Of a DNA stretch of 64,000 nucleotides, positions 43,851-55,404 are shown in pieces (position 1 is the stretch's first letter; every line of letters begins with the position of its first letter). Under the pieces are notes generated by a model that worked only from the letters and a program-made list of their open reading frames with translations, did no database searches and was not told the origin of the DNA. The stretch is taken from NCBI GenBank assembly GCA_023213315.1, contig JAKCPI010015507.1, positions 1 to 64,000 of the forward strand, read 5' to 3'. This DNA is from Euborellia annulipes (Eukaryota > Arthropoda > Insecta > Dermaptera > Anisolabididae). Made by a program: the position numbers and the translations under genes.

Positions 43851-44280
43851 CAGGTCTATTCTCTAAAAACAGATGTTAAAATTTAAAATAAACAAATAGG
43901 TGTTAAAAAGTAATGTAAAAATTAATCAGCGTTAAAAAATGCTATTCAAGATCACTTCCTTTTGACTCAAATATCTATTCTGTAAACAAAAATTTAAAGC
44001 CAAAGCATTAACATTTTGTAAATAGTGTTAAAAATTAATGTCATGTCTAGGGGGTGCCTTTAATATTTTAACGTCGTGTTTAAAATAAAAATGGCGTCCT
44101 TAACCTAAAAAGTAAGGTTATGATTTTGATAGTTTTGAAATAAAAGCAACATGTTATAACACCGCTGTTAAAATTTTGTTTAGAGAATAGCATTTTTTTA
44201 ACCCTGATTGTTTTTACATTACTTTTAACACCCGTTTGTTTATTTTAAATTTTAACGTCTGTTTTTAGAAAATAGACCTG
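43851..44280. mobile_element. MITE, 430 bp, ~97-bp terminal inverted repeats
   Basis: CAGGTCTATTCTCTAAAAAC (43851) pairs with GTTTTTAGAAAATAGACCTG (ending 44280). The pairing continues through GTTAAAATTTAAAATAAACA, GTGTTAAAAAGTAATGTAAA and GCGTTAAAAAATGCTATTC. The interior holds further TTAACACC-like motifs. The flanks show no clear target duplication. Confidence 0.85.
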
Positions 44281-45917
44281 TATGAGTTAAGTTAATTTTT
44301 GAGGCCTTTTATTTTCTAAAACAAGTGTTATTGTGCATTTCAATGGGATAAAAATTTCCAGAAGTTTATGGGCTACATCCCCTAAATAGTGAAACACATG
44401 CAATCATGCAAAGATATCCAGAAGATAAAATTTGCACGTTTATGTGGGAATCTTTGCATATTATCATAGGTCCGCCGACCCCGCACCGCAGGAATAATCA
44501 GGCGAGGACAGAAGAAGAAGAAGATCCAACCAGATAACAAATTTGTTTGTCGAATCTTATTTTAAATTAGAATTTTGATTTTCGAATTTCAAATTTTGTA
44601 TCTCTCTCTCTCCCTTTTTGGCTTAACAACACAAGCTCTAATTTACCGTATATTCATAGAAGTTTACTCATTTGTCATAAACTACTATTACTTCGTTTAT
44701 AATTACCATTACTACTGTATTAGCATAAAATTACTATAATTACTTGGTAAATAAAATTTAGGGAAGAACGATGTTTAAAAGTTATAGTTTATGTATCAAT
44801 ATTAATTGGTGATGTGGTCAACCAATTAAATTAAATGGTAGCCACTTATAAAAGAAGTTTTTTTGGAGAATACTTCATTGAACAAGCAAGAAAATGAGTG
44901 TAACTATTAAATAAATAAATAGACGATCTATATATAATCTATATATAATTTAAATAAGAGGACAAGAAACTTGAAACGTGTAGTGACACTTCTACCTCTA
45001 TTTTTCTCATATATTTAATATGCATATCAAAATAATTAATATTTAATATGTTCCAGGGAATAAAAGAAAAATAAATTCATAAAATGACTAAAATCATTTC
45101 ACTAATTGATAATTTGAAATGCTTTATTTTGTCAATGAAATGGTTGATTGGATCATTCATTTAAATTTTATAATTCATATATTCAATCATATTTTATTTG
45201 ATAAAATAAATTCTACACGTTTTATTATTTTATAAATAAAGAATAGTTTCAATTTCGATTTCGACTAAAATTAATTTGATGTATTCAGATATAAAATTAT
45301 ATTTAAAAATTTATTTTGATGATCATTATCCGATATTTAAATCAATCAACGTTTTTAACAGGCAATAAATATCCAGAGGAGAAAATAATATGACATGATT
45401 AAAATTTTTAGTAGATATTGTGTAGATATAATAATATTCTATTATTCTATATATTCAATTTTGTTTTTAATATTACAATTAAGCTCAATATAAAAATAGA
45501 ATTTGAATGTAAAGCCTTTTTTTTTGTTGGAAACATGGCAAAGTGCGAATAACAAATATTTCTTCAAATCTTTCAAGTTTGTCAGTAGCTAGGCTAGAGG
45601 GTGTTACTCTAGTTTTTCAAACTGAGAGGCGCGGATTAGTCTAAGGGGATGCGCGAATATTCGAATGATTGCTTAAGTTTTATAAATAAAATAATATATA
45701 AGAATACCATAAATAAAAAAAATATTTTAGCGCTACGAGTGTATCTCTTCAATAATACAGAAATGTGATATATTTTGCGCTAAGGATCACCAACAAAAAA
45801 CATATAGTCTGTTAAATATATCTATGACTCACAGTCAGTTAAAGTCCGAATCTACTTATATTGAATTCTAGTATCTTATTCAGTCAAATGCAAGTGGAAA
45901 AGTCCCCTGGACCCCCG
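44281..45917. other. No gene recognised; possible LINE 3'-end scrap
   Basis: GCACCGCAGGAATAATCAGG followed by GAAGAAGAAGAAG (about 44483-44525) resembles a non-LTR element 3' end with a GAA tail, but no coding sequence precedes it. The rest is AT-rich. Confidence 0.3.
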
Positions 45918-46050
45918 TGTTCGCCTTTGGTGAGCAAATGCAAAATTTTAAGGCTTTAAATTTCCCTCTTTGACTCATCTTCCTTTTATTCTAGCCAATC
46001 AGCGTCCTAATAAGCACATACACACATGGAAAGGAAGTCAGTGTCTAGCG
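45918..46050 (+). repeat. Interspersed repeat R, copy 1
   Basis: TTCGCCTTTGGTGAGCAAAT, GCAAAATTTTAAGGCTTTAA, ATTTCCCTC, CCAATCAGCG, ACATACACACATGG, GGAAGTCAGTGTCTAGCGC correspond block by block to the reverse complement of 58343-58475. Confidence 0.65.
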
Positions 46051-46921
46051 CTTTTTTTTCTCATCTCTCAACATAGATTAACTCCAATTACAGAGAGACG
46101 GAGGAGACATTGGCAATGTTTGACGATTTATATATAGTAATGATAATGATATAGATCTCGCAAAAAATTTAACTATAAATGATTTATATCTGAAAAATTA
46201 TATAGCAAATAATAAGTCTATAAGCCAACAAATGTCGAAAGATTTAAAGACAAACATTATTATAATTTTAGACATTTCGCTTTCCTTCTGAGGTCATTCT
46301 ACACTCCTTTAATCATCTTCTCTTACTCGGCCCTCGTACACTACTGCGCTATTTGCACAATTCTGCATAGAATAAAGAAGCAGAGGATGGAACATCATCA
46401 ACGTTGATTCGTCTAGCTTCTAAGGACGGAAACACTGAGTTTGATTAATGATCTGTCGGATATATAAAAATAAAATAAACTATATATAATGAAATATTCA
46501 AGAAAGAAACTTTACTAGTTATTTGTGCTTAAATTTTCCAAGATATTTAAAATTCACGATGAGCCTTTTAAAAAAATAGTTTTCCTTTAGAATTATAATT
46601 TTTTTTATAGCCCTATATCGCATGGTGAGAATCATAGTGGCGAAAGTACGGAAATTCAATTTTTGAGTTAAGTCTACGAAACTGTTCAAACGTCTTTTCT
46701 TTTGGCGAAAATATATTTCCATTCTTTGCAATTGATTTATTCCATTTTGTGGATATTTAAATGTATATATGTTTATAAAACTTCAAACCTCAAATTTTAT
46801 TATTATCATACCACTGATAATAAAATTTGAGGCATTATCATGATTGAGCTACGTACAATTGTGTATGCCCAATATAACTTGGCGAGGATATATATATATA
46901 TTTTCAGACATTAACCTGACT
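46051..46921. other. No gene seen; small perfect inverted repeat
   Basis: CCTCAAATTTTATTATTATC and GATAATAAAATTTGAGG (46785-46832) form a hairpin. The 70-codon frame at 46519-46731 (minus) has no motif. The rest is AT-rich. Confidence 0.45.
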
Positions 46922-46956
46922 CTGAAGATGGTCCCATATGTGATTGAAACGTCAGC
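46922..46956 (+). ncRNA. Hammerhead-like motif 2
   Basis: CTGAAGAT (46922-46929), a 16-nt stem-loop GGTCCCATATGTGATT that pairs with wobbles and one mismatch, then GAAACGTCAG. TTTTAATAAATTGAAATA follows. The order CTGANGA-stem-GAAA is the hammerhead core; the extra T before the stem departs from the classical form. Likely the end of a PLE-type element. Ribozyme activity is not implied. Confidence 0.5.
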
Positions 46957-46983
46957 CCTGGTTTTAATAAATTGAAATATAAC

Positions 46984-48587
46984 TAGCTGCTTGCTCAATC
47001 TTTCTACCTATTTGATTATCAGCACTCAGTTATATACCACCTTCAAATTAAATTTAAATGGAATTTAAGATTCAAAAATTAAAATTTATGAACATTAACA
47101 ATCGTCATGGGATTCTTTGAAAGAACCATCGGTATACGCTAATAAAAAAATACTTGTTATTCATGTCTTTGTTTCGACTACCATTATCAGAACCCAAAAC
47201 ACAAAAATAAAATTTTAAATTATAGTAAGATATAAGATGAGCCTTTATGAAATACAGCAACTAAAGAGGACCAAATGACACAAAAAATTTAATAGCTGTA
47301 GCCAGTCAAACTGTTATTAGTGAGAGATAAGAAAAAGAACCTCCAGTTTAAAATATAATGAATAAAAAAAATAATATATTACAGACTTCGTCTGAATCTA
47401 TAATTCAGTAAGCACACAACTAGATATCAAAACTAATAAAAAAGAATTGAAACTTTTTGCAGATACTTTACTTTATATTTTGCTACATGAAGGTAAAAAA
47501 AATCTTTTTAATCAATTAATTAAATTAGTTCATGTAAAATGTCTTGAAGAGTTTTATCTCTATTATTTTTCTTTCAGAGAAATATTATTGAGTTCAGGCC
47601 GCTTTGTCTTTTAGACTTGACTTTTTTTTGCAATAAATATTCTAATACTCTATTAGAAAGGCGCAGACAGAAGAGAATAAGCCTCTCAAGCAGATAGCGA
47701 ATATATAAAAATAAAAATGCAAACATATTATTTACATACATATTTCTAACTTTTCTTGGCTAATGTCAAAAAAAAATCTCTAATAAAAAAAAATAAGCCA
47801 AAGAGGATTTTTAGATTAAAAATTTACAACATCTATTTCTAGTAAATATTCAAAGAAAATAGAATGGAAAAGAAAAGTTTTTAAAGCATTTGTTTTGTTG
47901 GACATTTGCCTTTAGGGAAAGTCCCTTTAATATATACTGTATCTATATCATCAGCTGAGTGATCTTTACTTTTTGGACAATGTTCAAAGGATTAAATTGC
48001 AGAGGAACAGGCCCAATAAACAAGATTGAAGATAGTATGTTAAACAATGTAATCTATCTAGATAAAAGTTTTAGAAAATTCTCTTATTTTGACTTTGTAT
48101 CTAAAATGAGACTAAGTTGAGATTAATTAAAAACTTAATATACGTATTTATTTACTGGAAATTTAGTTTTTAAGCATATGCCTATAGTATTAAAACAAAT
48201 AAGTAAGGAAGATAATATATATGTTTAAAATTTTCTAGAACTGTAAGATGTTTTTAAAAATAAAATAAAATTTATTTTTATAAAAATGAATTTTCCAACA
48301 TCTTCCATTACGATACTTTTTTTTTAGTAAGAAATAGGGTAAATGGACCGTAATTTAAAACAGAATAAAAAAATTTAACCTTTACAAAAAGATTAGATAG
48401 ATTATGTATCCATCCTCCTCCCCTCCCCTAGACATTTCCGAATTTGTTTTTTGATTTTTTTTAAGATTATCTCTATTTTACCAACTTGGAACAATTTGAA
48501 GTGGATTGGTCAAAAACCAAAAGAGTTTTATAAATATAGTCTAGCAGCTATGACTATTTAATTTATTGATTAATCTCAGGCCACGAT
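46984..48587. other. No gene seen; AT-rich
   Basis: No recognised repeat ends or coding signals. Confidence 0.5.
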
Positions 48588-48616
48588 GTATCGGTCACAG
48601 ATCACACCATCTTCAG
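48588..48616 (-). ncRNA. Hammerhead-like motif 3, stem decayed
   Basis: On the minus strand: CTGAAGAT (48616-48609), GGTGTGATCTGTGACC (stem with three internal mismatches), GATAC. Against motif 4 the left arm of the stem has changed, suggesting an older or dead copy. Confidence 0.45.
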
Positions 48617-49112
48617 AGCAGTAGAGGATTATAATAATTTTTAATATATTGCACTTATAAAGTTTATTAATATAGATATAATGTATATAAAGCCCAACGT
48701 AAATATACATACATATTATGTATATACCTTCATTTATATCGCCTATGGAAAATGGTATTGTATCAAATCAACTTTTTTAAAAACTTAGTTAACATAGGCA
48801 AGAGATTTCTAGTGACATACTGGGGTAAGTGAACCTAATCCACCAACTCTCGACTTTTAAATACATTACAAACCTTAAAAAAGAACATTCTGTTTTTCTC
48901 AAGTCCATAAGAGAATGTATAAAAACAAACAATCTAAGTCCTATTATCTCTAATTATTGACTAATGGACTTGATACAATACAATTTTCCATCGACGATAT
49001 ATTGACACTGATCCAGAAATAAGTAGCCTACAGTATAATGTATTTTATATAAATTTTGTGATTATAAAATATCTAATTAATGTTATATTATAGGCATCTT
49101 CTTGTTCTTGCT

Positions 49113-49144
49113 CTGTAGATGGTTACATCTGTGACCGAAACGAG
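49113..49144 (+). ncRNA. Hammerhead-like motif 4, stem intact
   Basis: CTGTAGAT (49113-49120), a perfect 7-bp stem GGTTACA-TC-TGTGACC (one G-T pair; 49121-49136), then GAAACGAG. A6 of the hammerhead core is T here. GTTTAATCAATGG follows. About 500 bp from motif 3 in opposite orientation, so the two could be inverted ends of one decayed PLE. Confidence 0.5.
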
Positions 49145-49990
49145 AAAGTTTAATCAATGGTCAAATTACTTTTTCTCTAACAATTTTAATCTCTTATGTA
49201 TATAAAAATTAATAATTCATAGTAGACCAAGAAAACCACTAATAATGCCAAAAACAGGATATGTAATAGTAAATTCTGTAGTAAATTTTAAATTCAACTT
49301 TTAAAATAGAAAATCAAGAAAGAAGCGGATTAAAAAAGTCGTTTTTTCATTTAATATACAAAAATGATTTATTTATTATAATTGCGTAGCCACTTTCTAA
49401 CTTGGCTTGTAGTTAAAACCACAAAGTGGCACTGCCACAGACATTGCTTATGTTAGAAGGCCGGGACCACCCTGAGGGGTGACCACAACCAACCCCATCA
49501 ACAAGCTTATAATGTCGATCGTTATTAAAGAAATATGAATACTTTTACCCTTTAATGAATAGATATTTGCTTTTAAGTGATGTATAGTATCTATTAAATT
49601 TATATTTATTTTTTAAATTTGAATAAGTTTGGTATTGACAGTGATCTCGTTATATATTTTTGTTTTAAAGTTTTTTCATAATTTATCATAATATATGGAT
49701 CCATTTGATTGGGGTTTAAATTCAATAGTTTAGTAATAATATTTGTGACTAACCTATTTTGTGTGAAACCCAAATATTGGAATATAATTCCAATGGAGAG
49801 ATAATCGTGAAAATAAGTGGCGCCAGACAAATAAAACATTTTATTATCTCAGAATTAGTAAATAAATTAATATTAAAAAAATAATAATTTCTTTAAAATG
49901 AAATTTCGATGATTATTTTTCATTTCACAAACTAAATTATCTAATTAAAAATTAATCCGATGACAAAAATAAAGGAAATAGTGATTATTT
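49145..49990. other. No gene recognised
   Basis: The segment 49380-49510 is GC-richer, with GCCACTTT...AAAGTGGC and a CACCCTGAGGGGTG hairpin; unassigned. The rest is AT-rich. Confidence 0.4.
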
Positions 49991-49996
49991 ACTCAC

Positions 49997-50069
49997 CGGA
50001 AGTTGAGAGGGTGGTCAAGATGGGTGATTGATGCTACTGTCCTACGATTTACCCCAACACGAAATCAAC
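49997..50069 (-). other. Candidate small non-coding or UTR exon
   Basis: On the minus strand a strong acceptor (TTTATTATCTCCTTTTTCAG) ends at 50070 and a near-ideal donor GTGAGT begins at 49996, bounding 73 nt of higher GC. All three frames hit a stop or start with one (one frame runs FRVGVNRRTVASITHLDHPL after TGA), so it would be untranslated or coincidental. On the plus strand the same region lies in a 65-codon frame with no support. Confidence 0.25.
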
Positions 50070-50209
50070 CTGAAAAAGGAGATAATAAATTAATAACAGA
50101 ATCAAGATTAAGTCAAATAAAAGATAGAGATATATCTAAAAGATCTTTGCGATCTCTCTTTTCTTTTTCGAGGATTAGAAATTCTTCACACAGGCCTTAG
50201 CTAATCGTT

Positions 50210-50716
50210 TAATAGGCGTAAAATTTAATTAGGGCACTTTTCTTAGCAATATTCGAGAATGCTGAATAAGACTTGTCGCGTTGAATTTAAATTCACCAAT
50301 TAGAAACCGAGAAAATGTTTAATCAAAATAGGCTAGGGTCTAAGCATAACAATGACATTTGGAAAAAAATGCTCTGGGGAGCACCGAAATTAAAAAAATA
50401 ATTTAAGATCTTATGCTAAAGAGTAATATTAAGATTAGGACAATTATCCGATAAGAAATTCCCATAACTATAAAAATATTTAGTACTTTCATTTCTAACT
50501 CAACTCTCTTCTTGGCCAGCTAATTTTATAAAGAATAAATAAAACCACAATAGGGAAGTGAAACTTTCACGCAAAATTTACATTCAAGAGAGAAAAAAGA
50601 TTAGAAAATGTCAATTTTCAATGAGTGTGATGATCCCCAGCACAAAAGGATCAAATTAATTCCATATGTTAATAAATACTTTACAACCCTCATTAATATT
50701 AATATAGGCCTACGGT
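50210..50716. other. No gene seen; AT-rich
   Basis: No recognised repeat ends. Confidence 0.5.
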
Positions 50717-51439
50717 AAAAATCTGGTGTGACTGGCGCACAGCACACAACTTTCTCTTACCTTCGGTAATCGAAAGTTGTGTTCTGTGCTTGTCACACCA
50801 GATTTTTTGTGTCGACATATATTTAGTTCCCGACAGTACGGAACATTTGAATGCAGATGAAAAATTTATAAGTATGGGAAAATATTTATATTTTGTTACC
50901 ATGGCAACCATTTTTCCTATCTTCCCTATGAAATACAAGAGTAAACTGGTCTTCAGAAGATTTCAATTGCAAAATGAGAATATACATTTTAAAGAGCATC
51001 TAAAAAATAATTGATTTTTGAATTTTAAAAAAAATCGTTGGAGCAAATTTTGAGAAAATCGAAAAAAACTGAAAAAGTACATCAGTAAAGTACTAGTACT
51101 CTTTGGCCGATTTTGATTAAAAGCTTATTTTCCGGTCCCGGGGGTGTTTAACTTAAATATAAAATTTCAACCTCCTAGCTCAATTCCTTCATGCTTAAAA
51201 TTGAACACACACACACACACACACCCACACACCCACCCACCCACACACACACACACACACACCCACCCACACACCCACCCACCCACCCACAGACAGACCA
51301 TGTCGCGAAAACCACTTTTTTGGATTCAGGGGACCTCAAAACGTGAAGATCCATCAAAATCTCGACATCGAATTTTTGACATGAATCCAATACTTTCTCT
51401 CTATATATATATTACATATATACATAGGTAAGAGAAAGT
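50717..51439 (+). mobile_element. HP element, full length, type I, best reference copy
   Basis: 5' hairpin 50717-50808; spacer GTCGACATATATTTAGTTCC; GTTACCATGGCAACCATTTT; AAAATCGTTGGAGCAAATTT; ACATCAGTAAAGTACTAGTA; CCGGTCCCGGGGGTGTTTAA; a ~90-bp AC/CCCA microsatellite; CAGACAGACCATGTCGCGAA; GGATTCAGGGGACCTCAAAA; TCTCGACATCGAATTTTTGA; 3' hairpin 51391-51440. Long frames inside are not coding: they cross the microsatellite and are not kept in other copies. Confidence 0.95.
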
Positions 51440-51759
51440 AAAAATATAGATTTCTAAATCATATAGAATTAAAAAAAAAAACATGTGATTATTTTTTATA
51501 ACAGATTTAATTTTGATAGTATTTGTTGATAGACAAAGATTTTCAATTATCATTCAAGCCTCGTGGGATGTTGAAAAACAGATCGCTTTTATTCATCACT
51601 CGGCATTCAAACCGCAGACATCGAAAATTAAATTTGATAATATATATAGTAAAAAGACCAAGAGAAAATTTTATATTTAAAAAAAATTGGACATCGATTT
51701 TTAATAATAAAAAAAATTCTCTTATTGATAATTTTATTTCAATCATTGGAGTATTTTTT

Positions 51760-52430
51760 ACTTTCTCTTACCTATGTATATATGTAATATATATATAGAG
51801 AGAAAGTATTGGATTCATGTCAAAAATTCGATGTCGAGATTTTGATGGATCTTCACGTTTTGAGGTCCCCTGAATCCAAAAAAGTGGTTTTCGCGACATG
51901 GTCTGTCTGTGGGTGTGTGGGTGTGTGGGTGGGTGGGTGTGTTTTCAATTTTAAGGATGAAGGAATTGAGCTAGGAGGTTGAAATTTTATATTTAAGTTA
52001 AACACCCCCGGGACCGGAAAAATAAGCTTTTAATCAAAATCGGCCAAAGAGTACTAGTACTTTACTGATGTACTTTTTCAGTTTTTTTCGATTTTCTCAA
52101 AATTTGCTCCAACGATTTTTTTTTTAATTCAAAAATCAATTATTTTTTAGATGTTCTTTAAAATGTATATTCTCATTTTGCGATTGAAATCTTCTGAAGA
52201 CCACTTTACTCTTGTATTTCATAGGGAAGATAGGAGAAATGGTTGCCATGGTAACAAAATATAAATATTTTCCCATACTTATAAATTTTACATCTGAATT
52301 CAAATGTTCCGTACTGTCGGGAACTAAATATATGTCGACACAAAAAATCTGGTGTGACAAGCACAGAACACAACTTTCGATTACCGAAGGTAAGAGAAAG
52401 TTGTGTGCTGTGCGCCAGTCACACCAGATT
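51760..52430 (-). mobile_element. HP element, full length, inverted partner of 50717-51439
   Basis: Complete reverse copy from ACTTTCTCTTACC (51760) to CACACCAGA and a T-run (52430). It shares with its neighbour the spacer variant TTCCCGACAGTACGGAACAT and almost every other position outside the microsatellite, which is shorter here. Together they form an inverted repeat of about 670-bp arms around a 320-bp spacer. Confidence 0.95.
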
Positions 52431-53135
52431 TTTTTTTTATGAAAAAATAGATGAGTAGTCTGGAGAGATTTATTAAATATTATATAAATATATAATAGTT
52501 GTATGTAGAAGTTAATCTATCTACAATATAATAAATGCGTTGACAAGTAGAATTTCATTGATAATATTGCAATAGAAAACTATTTTTTTTTTTTTTTTTT
52601 AATAAAGTCTGTTCAAAGGAAAGAAGAAATTAAAAAATGATATTGTTTTCATTCATTGCAATAAATGAATAAATAAATGGATACAAACATGTGTATAACA
52701 GAGATAAATATGAATATTTCAAATGATTTCCACAGAAGGATCAAAGAAAGAAAAGTAGAATCAAAACATATGATTTTTTTTTTTTTGTAATTTAGTCATA
52801 TATTTTTGTGTTACGAATTATATGTAGCTTAGACGAAGGAGGTGGGAATCCCATCTCAGGCCGTGGGTGGAGAGTAACGTTTCGTAGCCATAATAATTTT
52901 TCATTACAAAATATATCGAAAACTAAATGTATAAATGTCTCAAATATTTTTTATTATTGAATTCCGGACATTTTTATTTAGTACACGTATTTATTTATTG
53001 ATCTAAAACTAGTTTTATTGCCCAAAAAAACTTTAATTAACTTTGCAAGCCTAAAAACATGAAATATCTCCTATACATTGACCCTCATATAGTAGATCTT
53101 GGGGGTTCAAAGAAGTAAGTAGATCGCATTGCATG
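52431..53135. other. No gene seen; AT-rich
   Basis: Poly-T runs near 52585 and 52770. No repeat ends recognised. Confidence 0.5.
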
Positions 53136-53568
53136 TTAAATTAGGTCCGACTTTGAATCCCAAAAAGGTAGAAATCCATTTTTACCAGTTCGGGGATCAA
53201 AATCGGAATTTAAATAAGGGGAAAAATAGGGTCTATTAGTAAATCGTATAATCTCAGTGTTCGGCTTACAGTGCTCTAAATTGGACCTATTCAGGGCCAG
53301 GATACAAGTAGGAGCTAAATTTCGACTCAGGAACTTTTGAAGAAATGTTTAATATCCCATACCCTAATCGAAATTTAGCTTCTATTTTTATTCCTTTGGA
53401 CGTGAATAGGTTCGATTTAGAGGACTGTAAGCCGAACACTGAGATTATACCATTTACTAATAGCCACTAACTTTTTATTCCCATTAATTCTAGCTTTGAT
53501 CCCCCCTGTGGTCTAACTGTTGTTAAAAATGTAAATTTTGGGGATCAAAGTCGGACCTGACTTAAATT
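53136..53568. mobile_element. Fold-back MITE, ~430 bp, arms ~195 bp
   Basis: Inverted along its whole length around 53350: TTAAATTAGGTCCGACTTTG against CAAAGTCGGACCTGACTTAA at the ends, then GGGGATCAAA blocks, TATAATCTCAGTGTTCGGCT against AGCCGAACACTGAGATTATA, and GCTAAATTTCGA against TCGAAATTTAGC. The loop is about 40 bp. No coding capacity. Confidence 0.88.
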
Positions 53569-54751
53569 TCGACTTAGGTATTCTTTTCTAATTATCATTA
53601 GACTTTTAAGGGAATAGTAGACGTAATTAAGAATGAGTAAAAGATACAAAAAACTTCTGTAAACAAAAGTTGTTCACAATTAAAAATAAACCAATATTGT
53701 ATTATTTTGATAAAGTTAATATTTAGATGATATTTTAATTTTACATGTATTTAAGTGGAAGAACTTTGGGGTAGATTTGCAAAAAAACTATCAGTTTTAC
53801 ACAAATATCTGGTAATTAATAATCAAGAACAAGTAGGAAGATATGATGATGAGAAGGTTTTCACCTCCAAACCGAACGTCCGGCGCCATTGAATAGTTTA
53901 CTTCTTTCAAATACATTATTGAAAGGGCGTTCCTTTCTTAAATTTCTTCTAAAGGATAACGTAACTTTTTTTTATTTTTTTTAGAGGACAACATATCGCA
54001 AAAACTCCCTCCCTAAAATTCTACCATAATTCCCTATTGACTTTCGCTAAAAGAGATAAATTTTTTGCAACTAATATTAAAATTTTTTAATAAAATTACT
54101 AATTTTATTATTTATTAGAATAATTAAATTTATAATTTATAAGTGAACAAGGGAATAGATTCTTTTATTACTTTTGTTCATTATATAGGCCTATGTATAA
54201 AGTTTAAAATTAATGAGATAAATATATAGAACTTTTTATGTTATCTAATAAAATGTAATAATAATAATAATCGAACACCTGCGATCCCCCATTTTTTTTT
54301 TTCAAATGAGAAAGGGAAGGTGGAAACGCAAACACAGGTGAGAGGAACCAACACCCCAAATACGTATTCCTCAAAATGGAAAATCTTTTTATTGACTACA
54401 TTTATTTACTAACCTACTATAAGAATTATCTATCCTACACAACTTATTTATTTAAAATTGCAAAAAACTGAAAAAAATCTTAAATATTTTTCATGAAGCA
54501 GTTAAATAAAAATAAATCTCTATACATATTATTATCAGGAGAAAAAAGGCTCTTGCCAAAAATTCAATCAAAATTATTCGTAGTATTTTCGTTTAATCTT
54601 TTGGTTAAAAAACTAGACCTCTGAATAAAATTTGGCACTTCATTTTTTTATATTTTCACAATCTATATTACCCTTTAAAACATCTTTCTAAATTATATTG
54701 GCTATCAATTTGGAAAAATTAATTTAACAGATGCCCCAAAAGACTTCCTCT
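53569..54751. other. No gene seen; AT-rich
   Basis: GC-richer spots near 53870 and 54300 only. No repeat ends recognised. Confidence 0.5.
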
Positions 54752-54892
54752 CGGCTGCGAGGCCATTTATAGTTATACAATTATACAGAATATATTTAAT
54801 TGATGTATACCGATGGCTACTGGGGGACGTTCGACGAGCTATTGATTCATCTGGGTCACCCGCCCAAGCTTTCGCCACGTTTGCAAAAGAAG
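54752..54892 (-). repeat. SINE-like repeat X, copy 3
   Basis: CTCTCGGCTGCGAGGCCATT (reversed SINE tail), then CGATGGCTACTGGGGGACGT, CGACGAGCTATTG, GGGTCACC and TTTCGCCACG correspond to copies 1 and 2. Confidence 0.55.
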
Positions 54893-55404
54893 ACTTCGAA
54901 ATTTTTTCTTAAAAAAAAAAAAACGATTGTTGATGAAATCTAAAATGGATCAATTTTACATTTTAATAATATTGATCAAATCGGAGATATACTGTGTATC
55001 AGACTATAACGTAAACACCATGAAAACTATAATAATAATAAGGCACTTGCAAAATAATAAAATATTTTGGATAAGAAAAAGTGATTGAATCAGCAATGGA
55101 ATACAAATATCATTTACGAACGGGTAATTCAAAAATTGATTTCCAATAGGATTAAATATTTATTTATGTAGGCCTATATCCTTAAAAAATTTAACTTCTA
55201 AATTTATACGAATATTTTTGGACTTAGAAAGTCGAATTGTATATTTGATAGTCTACTATTTTTATTTGGCAGGGATTTTGGAATATTTATTATTTCTCAA
55301 AAATAAATATTCTAAAATTAGCATACAGATGTTTTATATTTTATTTATTTTTTTTAAATCTTTTTGGCATCTGAGGTCATATAGACTCTTAAACAATTTA
55401 ATTT

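Noticed and set aside
50717..50808. HP 5' hairpin as a microRNA precursor
   Set aside because: It is a dispersed transposon terminus with near-perfect pairing; nothing in the sequence favours processing into a miRNA.
51205..51300. CRISPR-like alternating repeats
   Set aside because: Simple CA/CCCA microsatellite with no spacer structure, in eukaryotic DNA.
51144..51431. 95-codon frame with His/Thr-rich repeats
   Set aside because: It is the HP 3' half and its AC/CCCA microsatellite read through. The same segment in other copies is broken by indels and a similar frame exists on the opposite strand.
50717..51440. HP element as a canonical Helitron
   Set aside because: No CTRR end and insertion is not clearly between A and T. 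Only a Helentron-like assignment is kept, as inference.
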